A stretch of 8,443 nt of DNA from Gammaproteobacteria bacterium (GCA_030066245.1 JASJBY010000156.1:1-8443), one strand, 5' to 3'; counted from the first letter of the stretch, positions 1-6,523 are shown. The notes: generated by a model not told the origin, from the sequence alone. Translations and numbers: made by a program.

Positions 1-650
1 CCCGTGTCGGCCAGCACACGGCCGGCCGCTTGTGGCGAGCGGATATCGCCATTGACGATAACCGGTATCCGCACTGCCGCTTTCACGGCCGCGGCTGTTT
101 CGTGTTCGGCTTCGCCGGAAAAACCGCAGGCCCGCGTCCGCCCGTGTATGGCCAGAGCCTGCACGCCCGCATCCTGCGCAATGCGTGCGATGCTCAACGC
201 GTTTCGGTATTCCTTGTCCCAGCCCGTGCGAATTTTGAGAGTGACCGGCACGCCCACTGCCGCAACGACACTGCTTAGGATCTGCGCCACCAGTCTCTCG
301 TCCTTGAGCAGGGCAGACCCTGCCATCACGTTACAGACTTTCTTGGCCGGACAGCCCATGTTGATGTCGATTATCTGGGCACCGTTATCGGCGTTGTACC
401 GGGCTGCCTCCGCCATCATCGCGGGGTCGGCGCCGACAATCTGGACGGCGCGCGGCTCGCTTTCCCCCCCATGGTCGAGGCGGCGGCGTGTCTTTCTGCT
501 CCCCCACAGGAGGGCGTTGGAAGACACCATTTCGGAGACGGCCAAGCCGGCTCCGAGATCCCTGCACAACTGCCGAAACGGCCGGTCCGTCACGCCGGCC
601 ATGGGCGCGAGGACTATGTTATTGTCCAGCTGATGCGGGCCAATCCGCAC
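1..650 (-). CDS. dusB: tRNA-dihydrouridine synthase B (3' end beyond window)
   Basis: FMN-dependent enzyme that reduces specific uridines in the tRNA D-loop to dihydrouridine using NADPH; cytoplasmic. About 216 residues are visible, roughly the first two thirds of a protein that is about 320 residues in E. coli. The N-terminus reads VRIGPHQLDN, then APMAGVTDRPFR (residues 15-26, FMN-barrel start), INMGCPAKKV with the catalytic Cys at residue 100, LKIRTGW (138-144), IHGRTR (168-173) and VNGDI (199-203). The GTG at 650 is chosen because an in-frame TAG lies eight codons upstream, no other start codon intervenes, and the product then aligns end to end with E. coli DusB, which begins MRIGQYQL. 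The purine run near 672-681 is far from the GTG, so the ribosome site looks weak. In this clade dusB is normally followed by fis, which would lie outside the window. Family assignment is firm; choice of DusB over other Dus paralogues rests on sequence match and synteny. Confidence 0.96.
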   Translation of the reverse strand, partial: MRIGPHQLDNNIVLAPMAGVTDRPFRQLCRDLGAGLAVSEMVSSNALLWGSRKTRRRLDHGGESEPRAVQIVGADPAMMAEAARYNADNGAQIIDINMGCPAKKVCNVMAGSALLKDERLVAQILSSVVAAVGVPVTLKIRTGWDKEYRNALSIARIAQDAGVQALAIHGRTRACGFSGEAEHETAAAVKAAVRIPVIVNGDIRSPQAAGRVLADT

Positions 651-694
651 GTCTGCCCCCGCCGCCCCGGGCTACCTCCCCCAAAGAGACTTCG

Positions 695-723
695 ATAATA
701 CTCGCTTGCTGATGGCGGATAAA
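695..723 (-). promoter_or_regulatory. candidate sigma70 promoter for dusB
   Basis: On the minus strand the -10 candidate TATTAT (695-700; five of six consensus bases) follows TTATCC (718-723; three of six) with 17 bases between. Transcription would begin near 688, giving a leader of about 38 bases before the dusB GTG. The position in the only sizeable gap upstream of dusB fits a separate dusB(-fis) promoter, as known in E. coli. Read by eye only; no scoring was done. Confidence 0.4.
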
Positions 724-792
724 GATGTTGATGAAGGCAAGGTGGGCCTTGGAACGAACGCCACCCGCCATCGCATTGGTGTTCGCTAAGGC

Positions 793-895
793 CTGTACCG
801 GCATGAGTGGCCGGGACCGTCGGCCGCCGGGACAGCGGCCGTCGAGCCTACAGAAAGGTATTCACGGCCTGTCCCGGCGGCTCGTGCCGGTACAG
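793..895. repeat. large nested inverted repeat between the DUF3426 gene and dusB
   Basis: Three nested pairs of arms are visible. Outer arms 793-807 and 881-895 match at 14 of 15 positions. Middle arms 823-835 (GCCGCCGGGACAG) and 869-881 match perfectly over 13 bases, sharing base 881 with the outer arm. Inner arms 838-842 and 864-868 match over 5 bases, leaving a loop of about 21 bases. The left side carries a 15-base unpaired insert (808-822). In RNA this would be a very stable hairpin of about 32 pairs. No run of T follows on the minus strand, so it does not look like a classical intrinsic terminator. It could be a 3' end or processing structure of the upstream operon, or a copy of a palindromic intergenic repeat. 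Confidence 0.75.
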
Positions 896-947
896 CCCCC
901 ACCGGGAATGCTTAACCGACCACGGAAGCCCCCCATCGCGCCGGGCG

Positions 948-1901
948 CTACAGAAACTGAAACTCGTAGCTCACGGCAGTCGTTCCGGGCGCCACAAGCT
1001 CCAGACCGACCTGCACCGGTGTACCGGGCTGCATGCCACGGTCGATTCTGACCTCCGGGGTCAGATAATCTTGCGGACGGAAACCCCGTGCCGCGATGAC
1101 GTTCCCGTTAACGCCGAAAAGTATCAGTCGGACCGTGGGGTATGGTTGAGAGTACTGCGCCTTGTTCACCAGCTGTGCGTTGACCAGGAGCACATTGCCG
1201 AAGTTTGGGTGGACACGCACATCCCGACTCAGCAGGTGAATGCGCGACATATCACGCGGCACGGGCAATTCCCGGTGCAAACGCTCGAACAACCATGCCA
1301 ATGCGGGCTGGGCAGCCGGCACGCGATGCAGCAGTTCCGTGGGCATGAACCATGCGTACTGAAAAGCCAACGCCAGTAGCAGCAGCGCGAGCGCTGTCAG
1401 CCGGGCGACGCGCACCAGCCAGGAAGGATCTGATGCGCTTTGCAGGTGCGACAGGTCGCCCTGCAGGAGGTCGGGGACGGCGGCCTGGCCGACCGCATTC
1501 CCCACCGGCGGACTGTCAGCTTGTGAGTCCCGGGGTGCCTGTTGCTCGGAAGGGGCCGCGTCGGCAGTCACCTCGGTCTCCGCGCGTGCCGGTGTCGAAT
1601 CCTGCTCCACGGCAGCGGCGATGGGGGAGATCTGCAACTCCTCCTGTGCTTCTGCCTCCGCCTGTCCTGTTGCCCCATCTTCCTCCGAGAGTGCCGCCTC
1701 CTCTCGCAGCACCTGGCGTGGCTCCGGTGCTTCGGCGCTGTTTATCTCCTCCAGCACCACATCCCCGGTTTCGTCCACCAGGTGGTCGTAGGCGTTGAAC
1801 GGTTTGTAGCAGTGGCCACATCGGACCCGTCCGCCAGCCGTCTCGAGCTGCTCGGCGGACGCGGAGAAGATGGTTCGGCAGCTGGGGCATTGGGCATACA
1901 T
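948..1901 (-). CDS. zinc-ribbon (MJ0042-type) and DUF3426 membrane protein
   Basis: Protein of 317 residues with unknown biochemical role. Residues 5-31 form a zinc ribbon: Cys5-x2-Cys8 and Cys28-x2-Cys31, the CPSC/CGHC pattern of the MJ0042 family. Residues about 45-160 are a low-complexity, acidic, Ala/Glu/Pro-rich linker. A single hydrophobic segment at about 163-184 (LTALALLLLALAFQYAWFM) should span the membrane, leaving a C-terminal domain (about 190-317) resembling DUF3426. An acidic cytoplasmic N-terminus with an extracytoplasmic C-terminal domain is my topology inference. An in-frame ATG exists at 1979, but it lies inside prmA; the ATG at 1901 gives the proper MYAQCPSC start and has a good ribosome site. 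The gene starts one base after the prmA stop, so it is probably co-translated. A homologue sits at this place, between prmA and dusB, in Pseudomonas. Confidence 0.9.
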   Translation of the reverse strand: MYAQCPSCRTIFSASAEQLETAGGRVRCGHCYKPFNAYDHLVDETGDVVLEEINSAEAPEPRQVLREEAALSEEDGATGQAEAEAQEELQISPIAAAVEQDSTPARAETEVTADAAPSEQQAPRDSQADSPPVGNAVGQAAVPDLLQGDLSHLQSASDPSWLVRVARLTALALLLLALAFQYAWFMPTELLHRVPAAQPALAWLFERLHRELPVPRDMSRIHLLSRDVRVHPNFGNVLLVNAQLVNKAQYSQPYPTVRLILFGVNGNVIAARGFRPQDYLTPEVRIDRGMQPGTPVQVGLELVAPGTTAVSYEFQFL

Positions 1902-1902
1902 G

Positions 1903-2871
1903 TCAGTGCGCTCCCTCTCCGCGGCGATGGCCCATAAGCAGACACCACTCATCCCTATCGACGCGTTCATCCAGGTCAAACCAGCGCCGGTAACCGCTGC
2001 TTACCCGGGCGGCCTGGTGGCGCAGAAGTCCCGACACGCCGAGCCAGGCGCCGGCCGAGAGGTGGTCGGCAAACACGGGGGCAAGCTCGATGAGCGGCTC
2101 TGCGAGGATGTTGGCAACCAATATGTCCGCGGTTATGCCGGCGAGCTTGTCCGGGGCTGTTGCCACAAGTCGTCCGTTGACTTGATTCTCGGCTGCGTTG
2201 CGCCGCGTGGCTTGCAGCGCCTGCGGGTCCGTGTCCACTGCCCAGGCCCGGCTCGCGCCGAGCTTAAGGGCGGCGATAGCCAGAATTCCGGAGCCGCAGC
2301 CAAAGTCGATAAGCTGCCGTCCTTGCAGGGGCAGGCCCTCCAGCCACTCGAGGCAAAGCGCCGTTGTCGCATGCGCGCCGGTACCGAAGGCGAGGCCCGG
2401 ATCGAGGCGGACGCTCACCGCGTCCGACGACGGTGGGATTGCCCAGCTCGGATATACCCACAGCCGGCTGCCGAAACGCATGGGCTTGAATTCGTCCATG
2501 CAAAGCCTTTCCCAAGCCTGTTCCGGCAGGTGGTCGATGCGGTGGGGCGGGAGGCCCGCTTCGGCCTGTAGGGACTGCAGGTGCTCGAGCAGAGATGCCG
2601 CATCCACGTTCGCATCGAACAGCCCGACGACTCGGGTGCAGGTCCAGAGCGGCGTGGTACCTGGCGCGGGCTCCAACACCGGTTCGTTCCCGGCATCCTG
2701 CAAGGTCACCGCCAGGGCCCCGGCATCGCTCAGCAACTCGGAAAAAGTGGGTGCGGATTGCGAAGGGACGTCGAAACTGATCTGCAGCCAGCGGTGGTCG
2801 GCTTGTGGAGGTTTCCCGGTGTCGACCAGCCGCCGGGGATTTGCGGCCTGCCCGGCCGGAGGATGTTTCAT
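1903..2871 (-). CDS. prmA: ribosomal protein L11 methyltransferase
   Basis: Cytoplasmic SAM-dependent enzyme that trimethylates amino groups of ribosomal protein L11. The 322-residue product has the N-terminal substrate-recognition domain (about 28-95), then the family signature LDPGLAFGTGAHATT at 156-170, the SAM-binding glycine loop DFGCGSG at 189-195, the acidic loop AVDTDP at 211-216 and NILAEPL at 254-260. The usual family start corresponds to about residue 28 (RWLQISFDV), so this copy carries about 27 extra polar N-terminal residues; no ATG, GTG or TTG occurs in frame nearer the domain. The ATG overlaps the accC stop in an ATGA junction, and the sequence before it is a poor ribosome site, which points to translational coupling. 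E. coli PrmA is 293 residues, which agrees with the size of the extension. Assignment is firm; the function of the extension is unknown. Confidence 0.96.
   Translation of the reverse strand: MKHPPAGQAANPRRLVDTGKPPQADHRWLQISFDVPSQSAPTFSELLSDAGALAVTLQDAGNEPVLEPAPGTTPLWTCTRVVGLFDANVDAASLLEHLQSLQAEAGLPPHRIDHLPEQAWERLCMDEFKPMRFGSRLWVYPSWAIPPSSDAVSVRLDPGLAFGTGAHATTALCLEWLEGLPLQGRQLIDFGCGSGILAIAALKLGASRAWAVDTDPQALQATRRNAAENQVNGRLVATAPDKLAGITADILVANILAEPLIELAPVFADHLSAGAWLGVSGLLRHQAARVSSGYRRWFDLDERVDRDEWCLLMGHRRGEGAH
1911..1920 (-). promoter_or_regulatory. ribosome binding site deciding the DUF3426 gene start
   Basis: On the minus strand GGAGAGGGAG ends nine bases before the ATG at 1901. It lies inside the last codons of prmA and supports the 317-residue start over the longer reading from 1979. 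Confidence 0.7.
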
Positions 2872-4208
2872 TCCCGAAGCAGGTTTTCCAGGTAGTGGAT
2901 GTTGGCGCCGCCCCGAAGGAACCCGCGATCCTCGACCAGCCGCTCATGGAGCGGGATGTTGGTGTTTATGCCCTCGATCACCGCCTCGCTGAGGGCGACG
3001 CGCATACGGGCGGTGGCCACATCCCGATTCTCGCCGTGGGCGATGAGTTTTCCAATCAGGGAATCGTAATAGGGTGGCACGTCGTAGCCCGAGTAGAGGT
3101 GGCTGTCCACGCGGATCCCCGGCCCGCCCGGCGGATGAAAAAGGGTGATGAGTCCCGGAGACGGCATGAAAGTCTCGGGGTGCTCGGCGTTGATCCGGCA
3201 CTCCACCGCGTGTCCGTTGATCCTGATGTCCGACTGCGTATAGCGCAGTCGCTCGCCGGCCGCGATGCGAAGCTGCTCCACAACGATGTCCACTCCGGTG
3301 ATCATCTCGGTGATGGGGTGCTCCACCTGGACCCGCGTGTTCATCTCCATGAAGTAGAACTTTCCGTCCTCGAACAGGAATTCGAAGGTGCCTGCTCCCC
3401 GGTAGCCCACTTCAAGGCACGCCCCGACACACAGGGCGCCGATGCGGGCGCGCATCTCCTCGGTGATTCCCGGTGCCGGCGCCTCTTCGATGACCTTTTG
3501 GTGTCGCCGCTGCATGGAGCAGTCGCGTTCGCACAGATGGATGGCATTGCCATGCTCATCGGCAAGCACCTGGAATTCCACGTGGCGGGGGTTCTCGAGA
3601 TACTTCTCCAGGTATACGGCGTCATTTGCAAACGCCGCGGCCGCTTCCGCCCGGGTCAGGGAGATGGCGTTTAGCAATGCGGCTTCCCCGTTCACCACCC
3701 GCATGCCACGTCCGCCGCCGCCGCCCGAAGCCTTGATGATCACCGGGTAACCCACTTCCCGGGCGATGCGGATGTTGTCGTCGGGATCGATGCCGAGCTC
3801 ACCACCGGAGCCAGGAACACACGGAACACCGGCGTTTCTCATAGCCTCGATGGCCGAGACCTTGTCGCCCATTAGGCGAATCGTGTCAGGTCGGGGGCCG
3901 ATGAACACAAAGCCGCTCTGCTCGACCCGCTCTGCGAAATCCGCGTTTTCGGAAAGAAAACCGTATCCGGGATGAATGCCCACGGCGTCGGTGACTTCCG
4001 CGGCGCTGACCACGGCGGGAATGTTCAGGTAGCTGTCCGCCGACGGGGGTGGACCGATGCACACCGACTCGTCGGCCAGCCTCACATGCTTCAGGTCTCG
4101 GTCGGCGGATGAGTGGACGGCGACTGTGCGTATGCCCAGCTCGCGACAAGCCCGCAGGATGCGCAGGGCGATCTCGCCCCGATTGGCGATAACGACCTTC
4201 TCAAGCAT
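2868..4208 (-). CDS. accC: acetyl-CoA carboxylase, biotin carboxylase subunit
   Basis: ATP-grasp enzyme that carboxylates the biotin on AccB using bicarbonate and ATP, the first half-reaction of acetyl-CoA carboxylase in fatty acid synthesis; cytoplasmic. At 446 residues it is nearly the same length as E. coli AccC (449) and keeps its numbering: Lys116, Lys159 before the glycine-rich ATP loop SGGGGGRGM (161-169), His209, the RRHQK segment with His236 and Lys238, Glu276, Glu288 and Asn290 of MEMN (metal binding), Arg292, QVE at 294-296 (bicarbonate site) and Arg338. The N-terminal domain begins MLEKVVIANRGEIALRI; the C-terminal domain includes GINTNIP (413-419). All catalytic residues I know of are present. 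The ATG at 4208 lies 24 bases after accB with only a weak ribosome site. The stop overlaps the prmA start. The matched AccB partner immediately upstream makes AccC far likelier than another biotin-dependent carboxylase. Confidence 0.98.
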   Translation of the reverse strand: MLEKVVIANRGEIALRILRACRELGIRTVAVHSSADRDLKHVRLADESVCIGPPPSADSYLNIPAVVSAAEVTDAVGIHPGYGFLSENADFAERVEQSGFVFIGPRPDTIRLMGDKVSAIEAMRNAGVPCVPGSGGELGIDPDDNIRIAREVGYPVIIKASGGGGGRGMRVVNGEAALLNAISLTRAEAAAAFANDAVYLEKYLENPRHVEFQVLADEHGNAIHLCERDCSMQRRHQKVIEEAPAPGITEEMRARIGALCVGACLEVGYRGAGTFEFLFEDGKFYFMEMNTRVQVEHPITEMITGVDIVVEQLRIAAGERLRYTQSDIRINGHAVECRINAEHPETFMPSPGLITLFHPPGGPGIRVDSHLYSGYDVPPYYDSLIGKLIAHGENRDVATARMRVALSEAVIEGINTNIPLHERLVEDRGFLRGGANIHYLENLLRE

Positions 4209-4232
4209 TGATGATAACGCCCGGTATGCTGC

Positions 4233-4706
4233 TTACTCGATGACGAAAATAGGCTGCCCGTACTCAACCGGTTGCCCGTTCTCCCCCGGTATCGCTTTGA
4301 TGACTCCGGCCACGTCTGCTTCGATCTGGTTGAGGATCTTCATCGCTTCGATGATGCACAGGACGTCTCCGACCTCCACCTGCGAGCCCACCTCGACGAA
4401 GGACTTCGCGCCCGGCGACGGGGACCGGTAGAAAGTCCCCACCATGGGTGACTTAACCACATGGCCCGGGGGCAGGGTCTCTCCTTCCGACGCGGCGGTC
4501 TCCTGAGACTCGGAAGGCGCCGCGGGCGCAGGTGCGACTGCTGCCACCGGGGTTGTCGGCGCCGCGGCGGGCACCCCTGCCGTTACCGGAGCGGGCGCGC
4601 AATGACGGCTGATGCGCACCGACTCCTCACCTTCCTGGATCTCGATCTCTGCGACGCCGGATTCGTCGAGCAACTCGATGAGTTTCTTTATCTTGCGGAT
4701 ATCCAT
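4233..4706 (-). CDS. accB: biotin carboxyl carrier protein of acetyl-CoA carboxylase
   Basis: Carries covalently bound biotin between biotin carboxylase (AccC) and the carboxyltransferase (AccAD). The product is 157 residues, a usual length. Residues 1-35 form the conserved N-terminal segment (MDIRKIKKLIELLDESGVAE), followed by an Ala/Pro/Val-rich flexible linker at about 37-75 and the biotinyl domain at about 82-157. The biotin-accepting lysine is Lys123 in EAMKILNQIEAD; the residue after it is Ile where Met or Leu is more usual, a conservative change. SPMVGTFYRSPSPG (86-99), containing the protruding-thumb region typical of bacterial AccB, is present. The gene begins 13 bases after the aroQ stop, with a GGTGA-type ribosome site, and precedes accC by 24 bases. 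Joint expression of accB and accC is the known arrangement, and AccB is known to limit accBC expression in E. coli. Confidence 0.98.
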   Translation of the reverse strand: MDIRKIKKLIELLDESGVAEIEIQEGEESVRISRHCAPAPVTAGVPAAAPTTPVAAVAPAPAAPSESQETAASEGETLPPGHVVKSPMVGTFYRSPSPGAKSFVEVGSQVEVGDVLCIIEAMKILNQIEADVAGVIKAIPGENGQPVEYGQPIFVIE

Positions 4707-4719
4707 GTTGTCACCGGAT

Positions 4720-5172
4720 TCAGTCGGTCATCCCGTGGTCCAGATACTGAACCGCCGCTGCCAGGGCGAGCTCGTATCCCTGCGCGCCAAGACCGGCGAT
4801 GCTACCCACCGCGATGTCCGAGAAATAAGATTGATGGCGGAAATTCTCTCGTCGGTAGACGTTGGAGAGATGCACTTCGATGAAAGGGATGGCCACCGCC
4901 AGCAGGGCGTCTCGCAGGCCGACGCTTGTATGGGTGTAGGCCGCGGGGTTGAAGATGATAAAGGCGACTGCAGCCTCACCGGCCGCGTGGATGCGGTCAA
5001 TCAGCGCGTGCTCGGCGTTACTCTGAAAACAGTCCAGATGGTGACCAGCCTCTTCGGCCAGCTGCCGGAGACGTGCGTCAATAGTCGCCAGGTCCAATGT
5101 TCCGTAGTGCGCGGGCTCACGCTTTCCGAGCAGATTCAGATTGGGACCGTGTAATACCAGGAACTTGGCCAT
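4720..5172 (-). CDS. aroQ: type II 3-dehydroquinate dehydratase
   Basis: Catalyses reversible dehydration of 3-dehydroquinate to 3-dehydroshikimate in the shikimate pathway to aromatic amino acids; cytoplasmic, and a dodecamer in characterised members of the family. The 150-residue length is typical. The signature LHGPNLNLLGKREP (7-20) holds Arg18, and the catalytic Tyr is Tyr23 in HYGTLDL. FNPAAYTHTS (74-83) supplies Asn75 and His81, EVHLSN (99-104) supplies Glu99 and His101, and YRRENFR (106-112) supplies the substrate-binding arginines. Active-site residues therefore look complete. The ATG at 5172 has AAGGA very close upstream. The adjacency aroQ-accB-accC is widely conserved in Gammaproteobacteria although the pathways differ; the 13-base gap to accB implies one mRNA. 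Confidence 0.97.
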   Translation of the reverse strand: MAKFLVLHGPNLNLLGKREPAHYGTLDLATIDARLRQLAEEAGHHLDCFQSNAEHALIDRIHAAGEAAVAFIIFNPAAYTHTSVGLRDALLAVAIPFIEVHLSNVYRRENFRHQSYFSDIAVGSIAGLGAQGYELALAAAVQYLDHGMTD

Positions 5173-5430
5173 TATCCTTATGGGCGCCGGATCCGACCTG
5201 TTGGCAACAAGTTTCGCGAGATTACCATAGAGTTAAGCGAACTTCGAGAAAATATTGCTGCCCGGTGACAGCTTTGGCGGACCCATCGCAGGCCGTGCTC
5301 ATCACCCGCCCGAAGCCTTCTCCGATGCAGCGTGGCGTGCGGCCGCACCTCCTGCGACGTTGCCCGCGACGGCAGCAACAGCTTCGCAACGCCGCTGGCG
5401 CGGCGAGGTCGGCCTGGTGAAAAATCCGGG
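5173..5430. other. non-coding gap between the tlpA-like gene and aroQ
   Basis: About 258 bases with no supportable gene. It contains the candidate aroQ promoter at its low-coordinate end, a short perfect palindrome GTGCGGCCGCAC at 5337-5348, and small GTTGC/GCAAC inverted repeats. A short T run follows the tlpA-like stop on the minus strand (5420-5424), but no clear hairpin precedes it, so I do not call a terminator. Confidence 0.6.
5219..5247 (-). promoter_or_regulatory. candidate promoter for aroQ-accB-accC-prmA
   Basis: On the minus strand an extended -10 motif, TGG followed by TAATCT (TAATCT at 5219-5224), lies 17 bases downstream of TCGAAG (5242-5247; three of six -35 consensus bases). 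Transcription would start near 5212, about 40 bases before the aroQ ATG. The surrounding 5221-5256 stretch is clearly more AT-rich than the rest of the window, which supports a promoter here. No scoring was possible. Confidence 0.4.
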
Positions 5431-5997
5431 CTAAAGGAGGGGCAGGATCACTTCTTCCGCCTGCTCCCGGCTCAGCTCGCCACGTTTCGCGAATACCATC
5501 ACGCCCTGCCGGTCCACCACCACGGTGTAAGGGAGTGCCCCGAATGCGTTGCCCAGACTCCGCCCCACTTCCATGGCATCTGCCTGGCCGACCAGCGTCG
5601 GGTAATTCACGCCCAGCGCGTCCACGAACTCGGCTACCGCTTCCCGGTCGTCGATTGCAATGCCCACGAACTGCAGACCCCGTTCACCGAGCTCATTTTG
5701 CAGGGCAATAAAGTAAGGGATCTCCCGGCGACAGGGTGGGCACCAGGTAGCCCAGAAGTTGATCGCCAGCACCTGGCCATCCCACTCCTTGACGTCACGG
5801 ACGGTTCCTCCGAGGTCGCGCAGGCGAAAATCCGGTCGCCGGCTGCCGATTTCCGCCAAGGCGACAGGGCTTGCCTCTGCCACCCCGCCCGGCGCTGGCG
5901 GTTCGGCGAAGAACAGTCGCCAAGTGAGAAAACCGCCGGCAGCGCCCGCCAGGCCGAGAACCGTAAAGAAGATCGTGATTCGGGTGTTTCGTGACAT
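5431..5997 (-). CDS. membrane-anchored TlpA/ResA-like thiol-disulfide oxidoreductase
   Basis: Thioredoxin-fold protein of 188 residues with the active site WCPPC (Cys86, Cys89). Residues about 7-30 are a hydrophobic signal anchor (ITIFFTVLGLAGAAGGFLTW), so the catalytic domain should be tethered on the periplasmic side. The domain starts at about 50, with FRLRDLGG at 57-64, INFWATWCPPCRREIP at 79-94 and the cis-proline loop ALPYTVVVDRQG at 154-165 (Pro156). Such proteins reduce disulfides in apocytochrome c or other envelope proteins and need electrons from DsbD or CcdA; dsbD lies just upstream on the same strand, so DsbD is the natural donor. The ATG at 5997 is the only good start: an in-frame TAA lies about a dozen codons upstream. 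The ribosome site before it is weak. The exact client cannot be told from sequence; a CcmG-like role is possible, but no ccm genes are present here. Confidence 0.92.
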   Translation of the reverse strand: MSRNTRITIFFTVLGLAGAAGGFLTWRLFFAEPPAPGGVAEASPVALAEIGSRRPDFRLRDLGGTVRDVKEWDGQVLAINFWATWCPPCRREIPYFIALQNELGERGLQFVGIAIDDREAVAEFVDALGVNYPTLVGQADAMEVGRSLGNAFGALPYTVVVDRQGVMVFAKRGELSREQAEEVILPLL

Positions 5998-5998
5998 G

Positions 5999-6040
5999 TC
6001 AGCTCGAACTCGCAGGTGAACGAAAAGGCTCAGTTACCAT
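5999..6040 (-). other. possible 13-codon leader ORF before the tlpA-like gene
   Basis: ATG at 6040 opens a short frame (MVTEPFRSPASSS) whose TGA ends one base before the ATG of the tlpA-like gene, the same TGACATG junction seen between prmA and the DUF3426 gene. A GGGAGG lies about 16 bases upstream of its ATG, farther than ideal. Since the downstream gene lacks a good ribosome site, coupling is conceivable, but so short a frame can arise by chance. Confidence 0.2.
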
Positions 6041-6312
6041 CCTGACGGTGCTTCTTCCTCCCGACACTCGAAGGATGCAGGGTATTGGGGAGCAGACTAC
6101 CTCAATGGTCATGGCAGGCGGCGGACTTTGCTGAAGCAGGCAAGCTTGCGGCTGGATGCAGGCTCAGGGTGTGTCCGGACGGTGGTCAGGCTCTGAGCGG
6201 GTGCTGTTTTGCCCGCAAGACTCGCGGTCGGCGCGGCGCAGCGGGACCTGCCGATTATCCAGTCGGACGCTAGTGTAGTGTCACGCGACTGCGTCGAATA
6301 ATGGGTGGCAAG

Positions 6313-6483
6313 GGTTTCGGCGGGATTCGCTCCAGGCTCCGAGTTTCGGCCAGTTTCGTTGCACACCCCGGCCCTCGCGACAGCACATCCCTCGACCGCC
6401 GCTGGGTCTGACGACCCTGCCCGCCCCGTCCGGGGTCTGCAACGGGCCTCCACCAGTCGCCTTGCGCGATTCCCGCCGAAACC
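6313..6483. repeat. nested inverted repeat after dsbD
   Basis: Outer arms 6313-6330 (GGTTTCGGCGGGATTCGC) and 6466-6483 are inverted copies matching at 17 of 18 positions. Inner arms 6357-6371 and 6430-6444 (GTTGCACACCCCGG core) match at 14 of 15. The spans between outer and inner arms pair only partly, and a small hairpin GGGTC-loop-GACCC sits in the middle region. The element begins about 40 bases past the dsbD stop. No T run follows either arm, so it is not a typical intrinsic terminator. Possible identities are a decayed miniature inverted-repeat element, a palindromic intergenic repeat, or an mRNA-stabilising structure. Confidence 0.7.
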
Positions 6484-6523
6484 TCGGCCAGGCCGTAGTT
6501 CAGATTGACTCTGTGACAGACCA

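Larger units (their letters stand above)
5998..6523. other. 526-base gap between dsbD and the tlpA-like gene
   Basis: No reading frame here encodes a recognisable protein; open frames on both strands have Arg/Ser/Pro-rich shadow-type composition. The dsbD-proximal part (6313-6483) is occupied by a nested inverted repeat. The rest, 5998-6312, shows small hairpins only: arms 6162-6167 with 6193-6198, the palindrome GTCCGGAC at 6173-6180 and a HindIII-containing palindrome at 6140-6149. A poor promoter-like pair lies on the minus strand (TGACAC at 6278-6283, 18 bases, GATAAT at 6254-6259), and a 13-codon frame ends one base before the tlpA-like ATG. Confidence 0.6.

Noticed and set aside
619..804. 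Minus-strand 61-codon frame overlapping the start of dusB
   Set aside because: It has no good ribosome site, contains the candidate dusB promoter, ends 32 bases inside dusB, and ends in a Gly/Arg-rich stretch typical of a chance frame in GC-rich DNA.
848..956. Nine-base repeat CTACAGAAA at 848-856 and 948-956, exactly 100 bases apart, the second covering the DUF3426 gene stop
   Set aside because: There are only two copies with no extension on either side; most likely chance.
725..2992. Long plus-strand frames opposite the DUF3426 gene and prmA
   Set aside because: These lie antisense to well-recognised genes, have unnatural composition, and are expected shadows in GC-rich DNA.
4333..4344. 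Ile after the biotinylated lysine of AccB, where Met or Leu is usual
   Set aside because: It is a conservative hydrophobic change in an otherwise standard biotinyl motif; not evidence of lost function.
5337..5348. Perfect 12-base palindrome GTGCGGCCGCAC
   Set aside because: Short GC-only palindromes are common at this composition, and nothing nearby suggests an operator.
6254..6283. Promoter-like pair TGACAC and GATAAT on the minus strand in the dsbD-tlpA gap
   Set aside because: Both hexamers are partial matches with an 18-base spacer, and it lies over 250 bases before the next gene; too weak to call.
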